Origin: Flavobacterium johnsoniae UW101
GTDB taxonomy: Bacteria; Bacteroidota; Bacteroidia; Flavobacteriales; Flavobacteriaceae
Direction: 5' to 3'
NCBI RefSeq assembly: GCF_000016645.1
Contig: NC_009441.1
Location: forward strand, 1,984,001 to 2,048,000
DNA length: 64,000 nt
Under the pieces are notes generated by a model that worked only from the letters and a program-made list of their open reading frames with translations, made no database searches and was not told the DNA's origin. The position numbers and the translations under genes were made by a program. Below, in pieces: positions 1-7,725 of the stretch; position 1 is the first letter of the stretch, and every line of letters starts with the position of its first letter.

Positions 1-2
1 GA

Positions 3-842
3 TTAGCGCCAATTATTTTCGAAAATTATCCAGTCCTTAATAAAACAATCCATCTGCCTAAAAAACCTTTTAAAAATTTAATCGAATATATTAAGGTTTG
101 GATTTCGATTACAAGTGAGCCTTACGACATGGCAATAAATGTCGACCAAAATTCTTCTTCTGGAAGATTAGCTGTAAAATTCTCAAGAGCAAGATATAAA
201 TTTTACGGAGATCTTGATGGTGAATTATCAGAACCTAAAAATGATTATGACCATATAGCTAAATATCCAGTTTATAACTTTCGTACTTATTTAACCAAAC
301 TTGGACTTCCAAAAAGAAATAAGATAATAGAATCTTTAGATCTTAAACTTAATGTTGCAGAAATTGCTAACGGAAAGAAAATTTTAGATCACATAATTGA
401 TCCTTCTAAACGAACAATTTGTTTGTTTACTTATGCTACCGGAGCAAAATGTTTTTCTGAAGAATGGTGGGAGAGTTTTTATTCTAAACTAAAAGCCGAA
501 TATAAAAATTATAATATCATCGAAATATTACCAATTGAGAATGTTTCTCAAATTGGATTTCAGGCTCCAACATATTACAGTAAAGATATTCGTGAAATGG
601 GGTCAGTGCTGGCAAATGTAGATTTGTTTATTGGTGCAGACAGTGGTATTATGCACCTGGCGAGTTCTGTTCAAACGCCTACGATTGGTTTGTTCTCTGT
701 TTCAGAATTAAAAAAATATGAACCTTATGACAGCGGCAGTGTAGGAATAGATACAAAAGAATGCTTACAGCCGGAATATTTCAAAATTATTAATTCAATT
801 TTAGAAAACGGAAAATTAAGAGTATATCCTAAAGCAGTATAA
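3..842 (+). CDS. Glycosyltransferase family 9 (heptosyltransferase-like), 5' end outside window
   Basis: The reading frame is open from the first bases of the window, so the gene starts upstream. An ATG at 129 is internal: the frame before it encodes protein-like sequence running into PYDMAINVDQNSSSGR. The C-terminal half carries the GT9 hallmark ADSGIMHLASSVQTPTIGLF, the ADP-heptose-binding-type loop of lipopolysaccharide heptosyltransferases. It probably transfers a sugar during LPS or other envelope glycan assembly at the inner face of the cytoplasmic membrane. Donor and acceptor cannot be told from sequence. It converges on the AsmA-like gene, with a terminator hairpin between them. Confidence 0.8.
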   Translation, partial: LAPIIFENYPVLNKTIHLPKKPFKNLIEYIKVWISITSEPYDMAINVDQNSSSGRLAVKFSRARYKFYGDLDGELSEPKNDYDHIAKYPVYNFRTYLTKLGLPKRNKIIESLDLKLNVAEIANGKKILDHIIDPSKRTICLFTYATGAKCFSEEWWESFYSKLKAEYKNYNIIEILPIENVSQIGFQAPTYYSKDIREMGSVLANVDLFIGADSGIMHLASSVQTPTIGLFSVSELKKYEPYDSGSVGIDTKECLQPEYFKIINSILENGKLRVYPKAV

Positions 843-863
843 AAAATAGCAGTATAAAAAAAG

Positions 864-886
864 AGGCCAATCATTACGATTGGCCT
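864..886. terminator. Bidirectional intrinsic terminator
   Basis: AGGCCAAT and ATTGGCCT form an 8-bp stem with a 7-nt loop. A-runs lie before it and a T-rich stretch after it, so it can serve both the glycosyltransferase gene and the convergent AsmA-like gene. Confidence 0.75.
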
Positions 887-898
887 TTATTTTTATAA

Positions 899-3502
899 TT
901 AGTTTTTCTTCTTGAAAAGTCCGTTTATTAAATCAGTTGCTTTTTTAGTAGTTTCCTGAGCTTTTTGTTCTTTTTCAGTTTTTGCTGCCTGCGTTGTATC
1001 TTTCGCTTTTGTGTTTTTGTTTATCAAATCAGTTAAAGCTGCTGCTCCTTTTTGAGTCAGTTTTTCTTTTTGTTGATTTGCCACTTGCGAAGCTAAACTT
1101 GTAACTGCACTTTTCATATCTGTCGTAATCTTTGGATTTGAAAAGTTTCCTCCAATAATAGCATTAATTGGAATGTTTTCCAGTTTTGCCGCATCTGCAG
1201 GAGACATTTTTGCGATAAGAGCATTTGCCTCGCTTCCTAAATATTTAGCAGGAACATCCAGTTTTAAGTTGTAGTTCATCGTTTGGTCAAAACCATGAGT
1301 TCCGCCAACCGTTACTTTAATGTCTTGGTATTTAATGTCGAAAGGTTTTACATTTACTTTTCCGTCATCAAAAGTCAGAGCCATTTTTAAATCATTTAAA
1401 TTCAGTTTGCTTGCATCAAGGAATTTGATGTTTGAAGTTAAAGAATTTAATACTGTAGAATTTTTAGGATTAACAGTTGTAGAAAGTAATTGGCCTAATA
1501 AATCTCCAGAAATTGATTTTAAATCAGGAGTTAACTCTTTTGCATCTAAATTTCCGTTTAATTTAATAGTCGAATTTAATTTACCATTGATAATTCCGGC
1601 AATTGGTGCAATTTTTTTCATCATGTCCAATTGCGTAAATGTCTGCGCAATATCAACCTGATTGAAACCTAAGTTCATATCAAATGTAGGCACTTTTGAT
1701 TTAGTCGAAACAGCTCCCGTTAAACCAATTGTTCCGCCAAAGATTGACGTTTTAAAGTTTTCAAGCAATGCTTTTTCATCTTTAATAATCAATTTTCCGG
1801 AAACATCTTTAAGTTTCAGGTTGTCATATAAAACAGTTGTTGCTTTTGCATTTAAAGTACAGTTTAAGAAAGCTGGAATTTTCATTGCCTCAGCTGGTTT
1901 TGCAGGAGTTTTTTCTTCTGCTTTTGCCGGTTCTCCAGAAGTCATAAAATCATCAACAGCCAATTGATTAGAACTCATATTGAAGTTTCCTTTCAATTCT
2001 TGTTTTTTAAACATAAAACCATAGAAATTTTCTAAAACTCCGTTTATAGCAATATCACTTTTCCCAGTTGTAGCATTAAACTGTTTTAAGTTAATGGTAC
2101 TTGGGTTAAACTCAACTAAAGCCGTGCTGATATTCATAGATTTATTGTTTTCATCAGTATATTTAAATCCTGACAAACTCATAGTTCCGGCATTTTTGAT
2201 GTTTTGATACTGGCTTTTTTCAACAGAAGCCATATCAAAATTAGTTGTAACATCAGCTTTTAAAATACCTGCTAAAGGTTTATCCATTTTAATTGGATAT
2301 GCTTTAGAAAGATTTGCTAAGTTAATCGTTCCTTTTAATGCAGCATCTACAAGCGGGTTAACTGTAATGTTTCTAACATTTGCTTTAGCACTGAAAACAT
2401 CCTGATCGATTTTAAAAGACAGCTTGTCTAAGTTTACGTAAGTGTCATTTAAAATTCCGGTTTCGTTGATAATTTTAGTATCAATTACAATATTCTGAAC
2501 TGATTTTGGTAAGTTCGGATATTGGAATGAAGCATTGTTTGAAGCAATCGCAATGTTAAATGCAGGAACTGTAGTATCTGTTAGTTTTCCTTTTGCAAAA
2601 CCTACAACAGTAAATTCTCCGGTTGTTTTAACACCGTCAAGACTTGAAGCATAAGCCGAAGGGATTAATCCTAAGAAATTGGTAAACGACGAAGTCGGCG
2701 TTTTAAATTTCAAGTCATAAATCTGGCCTTCTTTAACCATTTGAATAAAACCGTCAAATTCTAACGGCAATTGATTAATTAAAGCTTTATTTTCTTTAAA
2801 AGTATATTTACTTTGGTCTAAATCAATTCCTAAAATCGCATCTAAAGTCAATTTTATATTTTTCATATAATTAACTTTATCCATATCTAATGATACGTTA
2901 GCTGTAGTTTTTGTATCTAAATCCAGTTTTGAATTGGTAAAATCTCCAGTTCCTTCGTGATTTAAGCTATCAATAACCATTTTGATTTTTGAACCCTGAT
3001 CGATATATCTAAAAGTAAAGTTCTCGATTTTGTAATTCTGAATCTTCAAAGAAAGCGGACTGCTTTTGTCGTCCTTTTTGTCATCTTCTTTTTTATCTTT
3101 TAAGGCAATATCAAAATTTCCAACACCGTCTTTATTAAAGATAATGTTGATTAAACCATTTTCAGAAGTAATTCCCTGAATGTTTAAAGGCTCATCTTTT
3201 CCTTTAAAAAGCTCTTTGATGCTCATTTTAAGATTCAATTCTCCTAATGAAACCAAAGTATCACCTTCAAAAGGCGCTTTGTTGATAATTACCAATTTCT
3301 CGATTCCTACTGCTGCATTTGGAAAGTTTTTAAATAAACTTAAATCAGCATCAGCAAAGCTGACTTTAGCGTCAACACTTTCGTTGATAGCATCGGCAAT
3401 TTTCGCCTTAATTTGATCTTTAAACAAGAACGGAATGGCAAATAATGCGGCCACAAAAACCACAAGGACAATGGCGGTTACTTTTAAAATTTTCTTTAAC
3501 AT
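899..3502 (-). CDS. AsmA-like family protein
   Basis: An 867-residue protein with one N-terminal membrane segment (about residues 5-27, hydrophobic after MLKKILK), followed by a long beta-rich body of the AsmA/YhdP type. The opening DQIKAKIADAINESVDAKV is typical of Bacteroidota AsmA-like proteins. A low-complexity Pro/Ala/Lys/Glu linker lies near residues 520-540, and the tail is rich in Lys, Gln and Thr. AsmA-like proteins bridge the periplasm and are linked to phospholipid transport to the outer membrane; that role is inferred from the family. It is transcribed alone, from a promoter with an exact TAnnTTTG box. Confidence 0.8.
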   Translation of the reverse strand: MLKKILKVTAIVLVVFVAALFAIPFLFKDQIKAKIADAINESVDAKVSFADADLSLFKNFPNAAVGIEKLVIINKAPFEGDTLVSLGELNLKMSIKELFKGKDEPLNIQGITSENGLINIIFNKDGVGNFDIALKDKKEDDKKDDKSSPLSLKIQNYKIENFTFRYIDQGSKIKMVIDSLNHEGTGDFTNSKLDLDTKTTANVSLDMDKVNYMKNIKLTLDAILGIDLDQSKYTFKENKALINQLPLEFDGFIQMVKEGQIYDLKFKTPTSSFTNFLGLIPSAYASSLDGVKTTGEFTVVGFAKGKLTDTTVPAFNIAIASNNASFQYPNLPKSVQNIVIDTKIINETGILNDTYVNLDKLSFKIDQDVFSAKANVRNITVNPLVDAALKGTINLANLSKAYPIKMDKPLAGILKADVTTNFDMASVEKSQYQNIKNAGTMSLSGFKYTDENNKSMNISTALVEFNPSTINLKQFNATTGKSDIAINGVLENFYGFMFKKQELKGNFNMSSNQLAVDDFMTSGEPAKAEEKTPAKPAEAMKIPAFLNCTLNAKATTVLYDNLKLKDVSGKLIIKDEKALLENFKTSIFGGTIGLTGAVSTKSKVPTFDMNLGFNQVDIAQTFTQLDMMKKIAPIAGIINGKLNSTIKLNGNLDAKELTPDLKSISGDLLGQLLSTTVNPKNSTVLNSLTSNIKFLDASKLNLNDLKMALTFDDGKVNVKPFDIKYQDIKVTVGGTHGFDQTMNYNLKLDVPAKYLGSEANALIAKMSPADAAKLENIPINAIIGGNFSNPKITTDMKSAVTSLASQVANQQKEKLTQKGAAALTDLINKNTKAKDTTQAAKTEKEQKAQETTKKATDLINGLFKKKN

Positions 3503-3542
3503 ATTTATAGATTTGAGGTTTAATTTTGAAAATTGACTCTTG

Positions 3543-3550
3543 CAAAAATA
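3543..3550 (-). promoter_or_regulatory. -7 box of the AsmA-like gene
   Basis: On the minus strand this reads TATTTTTG, an exact Bacteroidota TAnnTTTG box about 40 bases before the start codon. No clear -33 TTTG is seen at the usual distance. Confidence 0.5.
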
Positions 3551-3619
3551 GTTTTTTTATTGAACTACAGAGATAAATTTTTCTTAATTATGTAAGAAAA
3601 ATATGCTAATTAAAATAAA

Positions 3620-3649
3620 AAATCCGTTTGATATATTTCAAACGGATTT
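3620..3649 (-). terminator. Intrinsic terminator of the sppA-hydrolase operon
   Basis: A perfect 12-bp stem (AAATCCGTTTGA / TCAAACGGATTT) with a 6-nt loop. On the minus strand it is followed by a U-rich run. It lies just after the alpha/beta hydrolase stop codon. Confidence 0.85.
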
Positions 3650-3668
3650 AGAGTATTTTTTGTTGTAA

Positions 3669-4616
3669 CTATTTCTTTATAAATGAAACAATCTTGTTTA
3701 CCATTGTTTCAGAAACAGGAAGGTTTTCATTATTATAACTGGCCATATTAGCCTGTTTATCACCGTCAATAATTTTTAAAACATGGTTCATTTTATCAAT
3801 AATAACCAATTCAGCATTTTTATTGGCCTGAGATAGATTTTCGGCGTCTTTAACTGAAACCTGTAAATCATTATTTCCCTGAATTATTAAAACCGGAACA
3901 GTCAGTTTCTTAATTTCGATTTGCGGATCGTATTTAAACCAGGAAATCAAATAGGGCTGAATACTGGCTCTGAAAAGTGAATTTAAAAGCGGATCGACTT
4001 TGTTTACCTTATTTCCGGCCTTCAGACTGTCAATAATAGGAAACGTCATGTCTTCAACTTGTTTATTCGATTTAGAAGAAATCTGTGATTTTAAAAGTTT
4101 ATCAGCAGATTCTCCGGCTCCGGCAATCGAAATAAATTTATTTGCTTTTGCACCCGCAATCATTCCAATTAAAGAACCTTCGCTGTGGCCAATAACCGTT
4201 AGCTGTGTAAAACGTTTATCTTGTTTTAAAAAATTAATCCAGCTTTTGGCATCTTCGGTATAATTTTCAAAAACCAGACTCGATTCTGTTACCGCCGATG
4301 CTTTGCTTTCACCGATTCCTCTTTTATCAAATCGTAAAGAAGCAATTCCGTTTTTAGCCAGCGCTTCGGCCAGCATTTTTAAGGAATTGTTTTTCATCAT
4401 CGGATTATTTCCGTTTCTGTCTGTTGGCCCTGAACCTGCAATTATTAAAGCAACCGGACATTTCTTTACATCGTCTGGAACAGTAAGTGTACCATAAAGC
4501 TGATCGATGTTGATTTTTAAAGTAACATTTGTTTCTTTAAAAGTATCTTGTTTTGTGTTTTGAGCATTTAAAATGGTCAAAAACAGAAAAGCAGTAAACA
4601 GAAATATCTTTTTCAT
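3669..4616 (-). CDS. Exported alpha/beta hydrolase
   Basis: A 315-residue protein with a signal peptide (MKKIFLFTAFLFLTILNAQ). The fold is a serine hydrolase: an oxyanion region LIIAGSGPTDRNGNN near residue 57, the strand-loop RFDKRGIGES, and the nucleophile elbow GHSEG near residue 143. A late Asp (GNNDLQ region) and a His (MNHVL) complete a plausible Ser-Asp-His triad. It resembles Bacteroidota alpha/beta hydrolases often annotated as esterases or peptidases; the substrate is unknown. It starts 11 bases after sppA and shares its transcript and terminator. Confidence 0.8.
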   Translation of the reverse strand: MKKIFLFTAFLFLTILNAQNTKQDTFKETNVTLKINIDQLYGTLTVPDDVKKCPVALIIAGSGPTDRNGNNPMMKNNSLKMLAEALAKNGIASLRFDKRGIGESKASAVTESSLVFENYTEDAKSWINFLKQDKRFTQLTVIGHSEGSLIGMIAGAKANKFISIAGAGESADKLLKSQISSKSNKQVEDMTFPIIDSLKAGNKVNKVDPLLNSLFRASIQPYLISWFKYDPQIEIKKLTVPVLIIQGNNDLQVSVKDAENLSQANKNAELVIIDKMNHVLKIIDGDKQANMASYNNENLPVSETMVNKIVSFIKK

Positions 4617-4627
4617 TTTAATTGGAA

Positions 4628-6385
4628 TTATTTAATGTTTATTCCGAAAGGCATCATTGCCTGAACTCCTTTTTGTTTTTGAAATCTTTTTACTTGTTCA
4701 ATAAGTAAATAATTCTCTTCGCCGATTTCTTCTTTAATAAAAGCTTCTTTAGATTGAGCAAAAGGAAGATTAGCCATTAAATCGCTGAATTTTTTTTCAT
4801 ACTCAGGATAATTCTGTGTGCTGTAATCTTTGATTTTTGCAATTTTAGCAGCCTCGGCAATAGCATCATTTAAACCGCCTATTTTATCTACTAATCCAAT
4901 TTTTACAGCTTCTGTTCCAGACCAAACTCTTCCTTGTGCAATAGAATCTACTTGGGCAAAAGTCATTTTTCTGCCTTCGGCAACATGCGTCACAAAAGTT
5001 TTGTAGATCTGCTCAACACCTTCAAGTGTAAAAGCTTTGAACTTTTCGTCAACAGGAACAAACGGACTGTAGTTTGCTGAGTTTTCGTGTGTTTTTACCT
5101 GTTCTGTATTAATTCCTAATTTGTTTGCCAGAGGCGTAAAGTTTGGCAGTACGCCAAAAACCCCGATAGAGCCTGTAATAGTGTTGCTTTCTGCGAAAAT
5201 TTTATCAGCATTGCAGGCAATATAATAACCTCCGGAAGCTGCATAATTTCCCATTGATACTACAACTGGTTTTACTTTTTTGGTAATTTCAATTTCTCTC
5301 CAGATTAAATCAGAAGTTAAAGCGCTTCCGCCCGGGCTGTCAATTCTTAAAACGATAGCTTTTACATCTTCATTTTTTCTTGCTTCCTGCAGCGAACGGC
5401 GCATTGAACCTTCGCCAATTACATTTACATCACCTTCGCCGCCGGCAATTTCGCCCTGAGCGTAAATAATAGCAATTTGATCATCAGCAATATTGGTTAA
5501 TGCTGTGTTCATATTATTTTGAGTATAATCTAAAATTGAGATTTTGTTATAATCGTCATCGCCTTTTACTTTCAAAGCTTTTTTGATGGCGTTGTGATAA
5601 ACATCTTCATAAGCTACAATGTCAACCAAATGCTGTGCTTTTGCCATTTCCGGAGTTCTCGCTAATAACCCGTTTGCAATTTCATTTAATTTATCAACCG
5701 GAATATTTCTGCTTTTTGAAATGTCGCTGCAAACTGTTGACCAAATAGAGTTTAAAAGTGCTGTAACTTGTTCTCTGTTGGCATCGCTCATTTTGTTTTC
5801 TAAAAAGGGTTCAACGGCACTTTTGTACTTTCCGTGACGAATTACTTCCATGTGAATGCCTGATTTTTCCTGAAAATCTTTGAAGAACATCACTTCAGAC
5901 GAAAGTCCTTTAAAATCTAAATCTCCCGCCGGATTCAAATAAATGGTATTGGCAACCGAGTTTAGATAGTATTCTTTCTGTGAATAAGTATTGGCGTAAG
6001 CCCAGACAAATTTTCCTGATTTTTTGAAGCTTTCAAGAGCATTTCTTAAATCTTTGTACTGTGCAAGTCCTAATGAAGACTGATCGTTTAAGATTGAAAT
6101 TCCTTTAATGTTGCTGTCTGTTTTTGCCGCTTCGATGGCATTAATTACATCAGTTAAGCCAACTCCTTTTTTATCTGAAAAAACAGTTACCCACGGATCT
6201 TTGTATTTTCCGGCATAATCATTATTAATTTGTTTTAAGTCTAATTCGATGACAGAATCATTTTTAACCGAGACTTTATCGTCTCCGCCAAAGATGGCTC
6301 CAATTAGGATTACTCCAAAAAAGAAGATCATAATAAATACAAAAATACCAATAATTGTGGCAAGTACATTTCCTAAAAACTTCAT
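4628..6385 (-). CDS. sppA: Signal peptide peptidase SppA, 67K type
   Basis: A 585-residue, double-domain SppA that cleaves leftover signal peptides in the cytoplasmic membrane. One N-terminal membrane segment covers about residues 8-33. The first domain carries the general-base lysine in GKYKSAVEPF (Lys188). The second carries the nucleophile in YAASGGYYIA (Ser384), preceded by LRIDSPGGSA and followed by GSIGVFGVLPNF. This split Ser/Lys arrangement matches the long E. coli-type enzyme. It is the first gene of a two-gene unit with the hydrolase, divergent from folK. Confidence 0.93.
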   Translation of the reverse strand: MKFLGNVLATIIGIFVFIMIFFFGVILIGAIFGGDDKVSVKNDSVIELDLKQINNDYAGKYKDPWVTVFSDKKGVGLTDVINAIEAAKTDSNIKGISILNDQSSLGLAQYKDLRNALESFKKSGKFVWAYANTYSQKEYYLNSVANTIYLNPAGDLDFKGLSSEVMFFKDFQEKSGIHMEVIRHGKYKSAVEPFLENKMSDANREQVTALLNSIWSTVCSDISKSRNIPVDKLNEIANGLLARTPEMAKAQHLVDIVAYEDVYHNAIKKALKVKGDDDYNKISILDYTQNNMNTALTNIADDQIAIIYAQGEIAGGEGDVNVIGEGSMRRSLQEARKNEDVKAIVLRIDSPGGSALTSDLIWREIEITKKVKPVVVSMGNYAASGGYYIACNADKIFAESNTITGSIGVFGVLPNFTPLANKLGINTEQVKTHENSANYSPFVPVDEKFKAFTLEGVEQIYKTFVTHVAEGRKMTFAQVDSIAQGRVWSGTEAVKIGLVDKIGGLNDAIAEAAKIAKIKDYSTQNYPEYEKKFSDLMANLPFAQSKEAFIKEEIGEENYLLIEQVKRFQKQKGVQAMMPFGINIK

Positions 6386-6474
6386 AAGTATATATTTTTT
6401 AAATAAGTAGCATAAAAGGGTTAATTGTTACAAATTTTACACATAAATTTAAATTGGTTCTATGTGCCGTTTCA

Positions 6475-6482
6475 CAAATATA
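6475..6482 (-). promoter_or_regulatory. -7 box of sppA
   Basis: The minus strand reads TATATTTG, an exact TAnnTTTG match about 90 bases upstream of the sppA start. No matching -33 element is visible. Confidence 0.45.
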
Positions 6483-6523
6483 TTGGTTAATTCTAAAATA
6501 GTTTTAGTTAATTTGCATTAATT

Positions 6524-7657
6524 ATGAAATCACAGCATCAAGTCGTTTTATCCATAGGCAGCAATCAGGGAAACAGGTTAGAAAACATCAAAAGTTGTAT
6601 CAATTTGATACATCAGGAAGTGGGAACTGTTATCAGGGTTTCGAAGTTGTATGAAACGCCTGCCTGGGGTTTTGAAAGTGATGCTTTTTACAATTGTGCC
6701 TTGCTTTTGCATACTACTTCATCAGCACAAAAAATATTAAGCCAGGTTTTAAAAGTCGAAAAACAGTTAGGAAGAATCAGGTTGAATCAGGAAGGATATC
6801 AATCCCGAATTATTGATGTTGATGTAATTGTTTTTGATGATGAAATTATTGAAACCGAAAAACTTCACATTCCGCACCCTTTGATGCAGAATAGAAATTT
6901 TGTTTTACTGCCAATGCAGGATTTAAAGTTAGACTGGAAACATCCCGTATTTCAAAAAACGATTTCAGAGTTAATCTCAGTTTCACCGGATGACAGTGTT
7001 TGCACTGTTGTTCAGGATTTGAAATGTCCTTTAAATGAAATTCCGCTTCAAAAGTTCAATTATATTGCTTTTGAAGGAAATATTGGTGCCGGAAAAACTA
7101 CTTTGGTTCACAAAATTGCAGAGGATTTTAATGCAAAAACAGTTTTAGAACGTTTTGCAGATAATCCGTTTCTGCCCAAGTTTTACAAAGATCAGAATCG
7201 ATACGCATTTCCGCTCGAAATGTCTTTTTTAGCCGATCGTTATCAGCAGTTATCTGATGATTTAGCTCAGTTTGATTTGTTTAAAGATTTCATTGTAGCC
7301 GATTATCATATTTTTAAATCACTGATTTTTGCCAAAATCACTTTACAGGAAGATGAATATCGTTTGTACCGAAATCTATTCGATATTATTTACAAGGAGA
7401 TGCCTAAACCTGATTTGTATATTTACTTATATCAAAATACAGATCGATTACTTCAAAATATTAAAAAACGAGGCAGAACGTATGAGCAGAATATTGAAGC
7501 CCAATATCTGGATAAAATCAACAATGGTTATTTGGAATATATAAAATCTCAAAAAGATTTAAATGTTCTGATTATCGACGTTTCTGATCGCGATTTTGTA
7601 AAAAAACAAGAAGATTATCTTTTTGTATTAAATGAAATTCAGAAGAAGCTCAATTAG
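6524..7657 (+). CDS. folK: Fusion of HPPK (FolK) and deoxynucleoside kinase
   Basis: A 377-residue two-domain protein. Residues 5 to about 160 are 6-hydroxymethyl-7,8-dihydropterin pyrophosphokinase of folate synthesis: VLSIGSNQGNR, YETPAWG, and SRIIDVDVIVFDD with the Mg-binding Asp pair. Residues from about 178 to the end form a deoxynucleoside kinase: P-loop GNIGAGKTT (185-192), an ERF motif, and the Arg-rich lid KKRGRTYEQNI. The second half probably phosphorylates deoxyadenosine or deoxyguanosine, as in related salvage kinases. There is no stop or frameshift between the domains. This fusion is known in Flavobacteriia; whether the two activities are coupled is not established here. Confidence 0.9.
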   Translation: MKSQHQVVLSIGSNQGNRLENIKSCINLIHQEVGTVIRVSKLYETPAWGFESDAFYNCALLLHTTSSAQKILSQVLKVEKQLGRIRLNQEGYQSRIIDVDVIVFDDEIIETEKLHIPHPLMQNRNFVLLPMQDLKLDWKHPVFQKTISELISVSPDDSVCTVVQDLKCPLNEIPLQKFNYIAFEGNIGAGKTTLVHKIAEDFNAKTVLERFADNPFLPKFYKDQNRYAFPLEMSFLADRYQQLSDDLAQFDLFKDFIVADYHIFKSLIFAKITLQEDEYRLYRNLFDIIYKEMPKPDLYIYLYQNTDRLLQNIKKRGRTYEQNIEAQYLDKINNGYLEYIKSQKDLNVLIIDVSDRDFVKKQEDYLFVLNEIQKKLN

Positions 7658-7659
7658 AT

Positions 7660-7720
7660 AATTAGAAAATGCGTCAATGAGATATTTATTTTAATTTTCT
7701 AATTGGCAGATTATCTCATT
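7660..7720. repeat. Small A/T-rich inverted repeat between convergent genes
   Basis: AATTAGAAAAT pairs with ATTTTCTAATT, and AATGAGATA pairs with TATCTCATT. The two stems overlap and are mutually exclusive. It lies between folK and the lectin-like gene and probably works as a terminator for both. Confidence 0.5.
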
Positions 7721-7725
7721 TAAAC

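Noticed and set aside
1320..1967. Open frames antisense to the AsmA-like gene
   Set aside because: They are shadows of the real gene; no homology-like motifs. The same holds for other antisense frames inside large genes.
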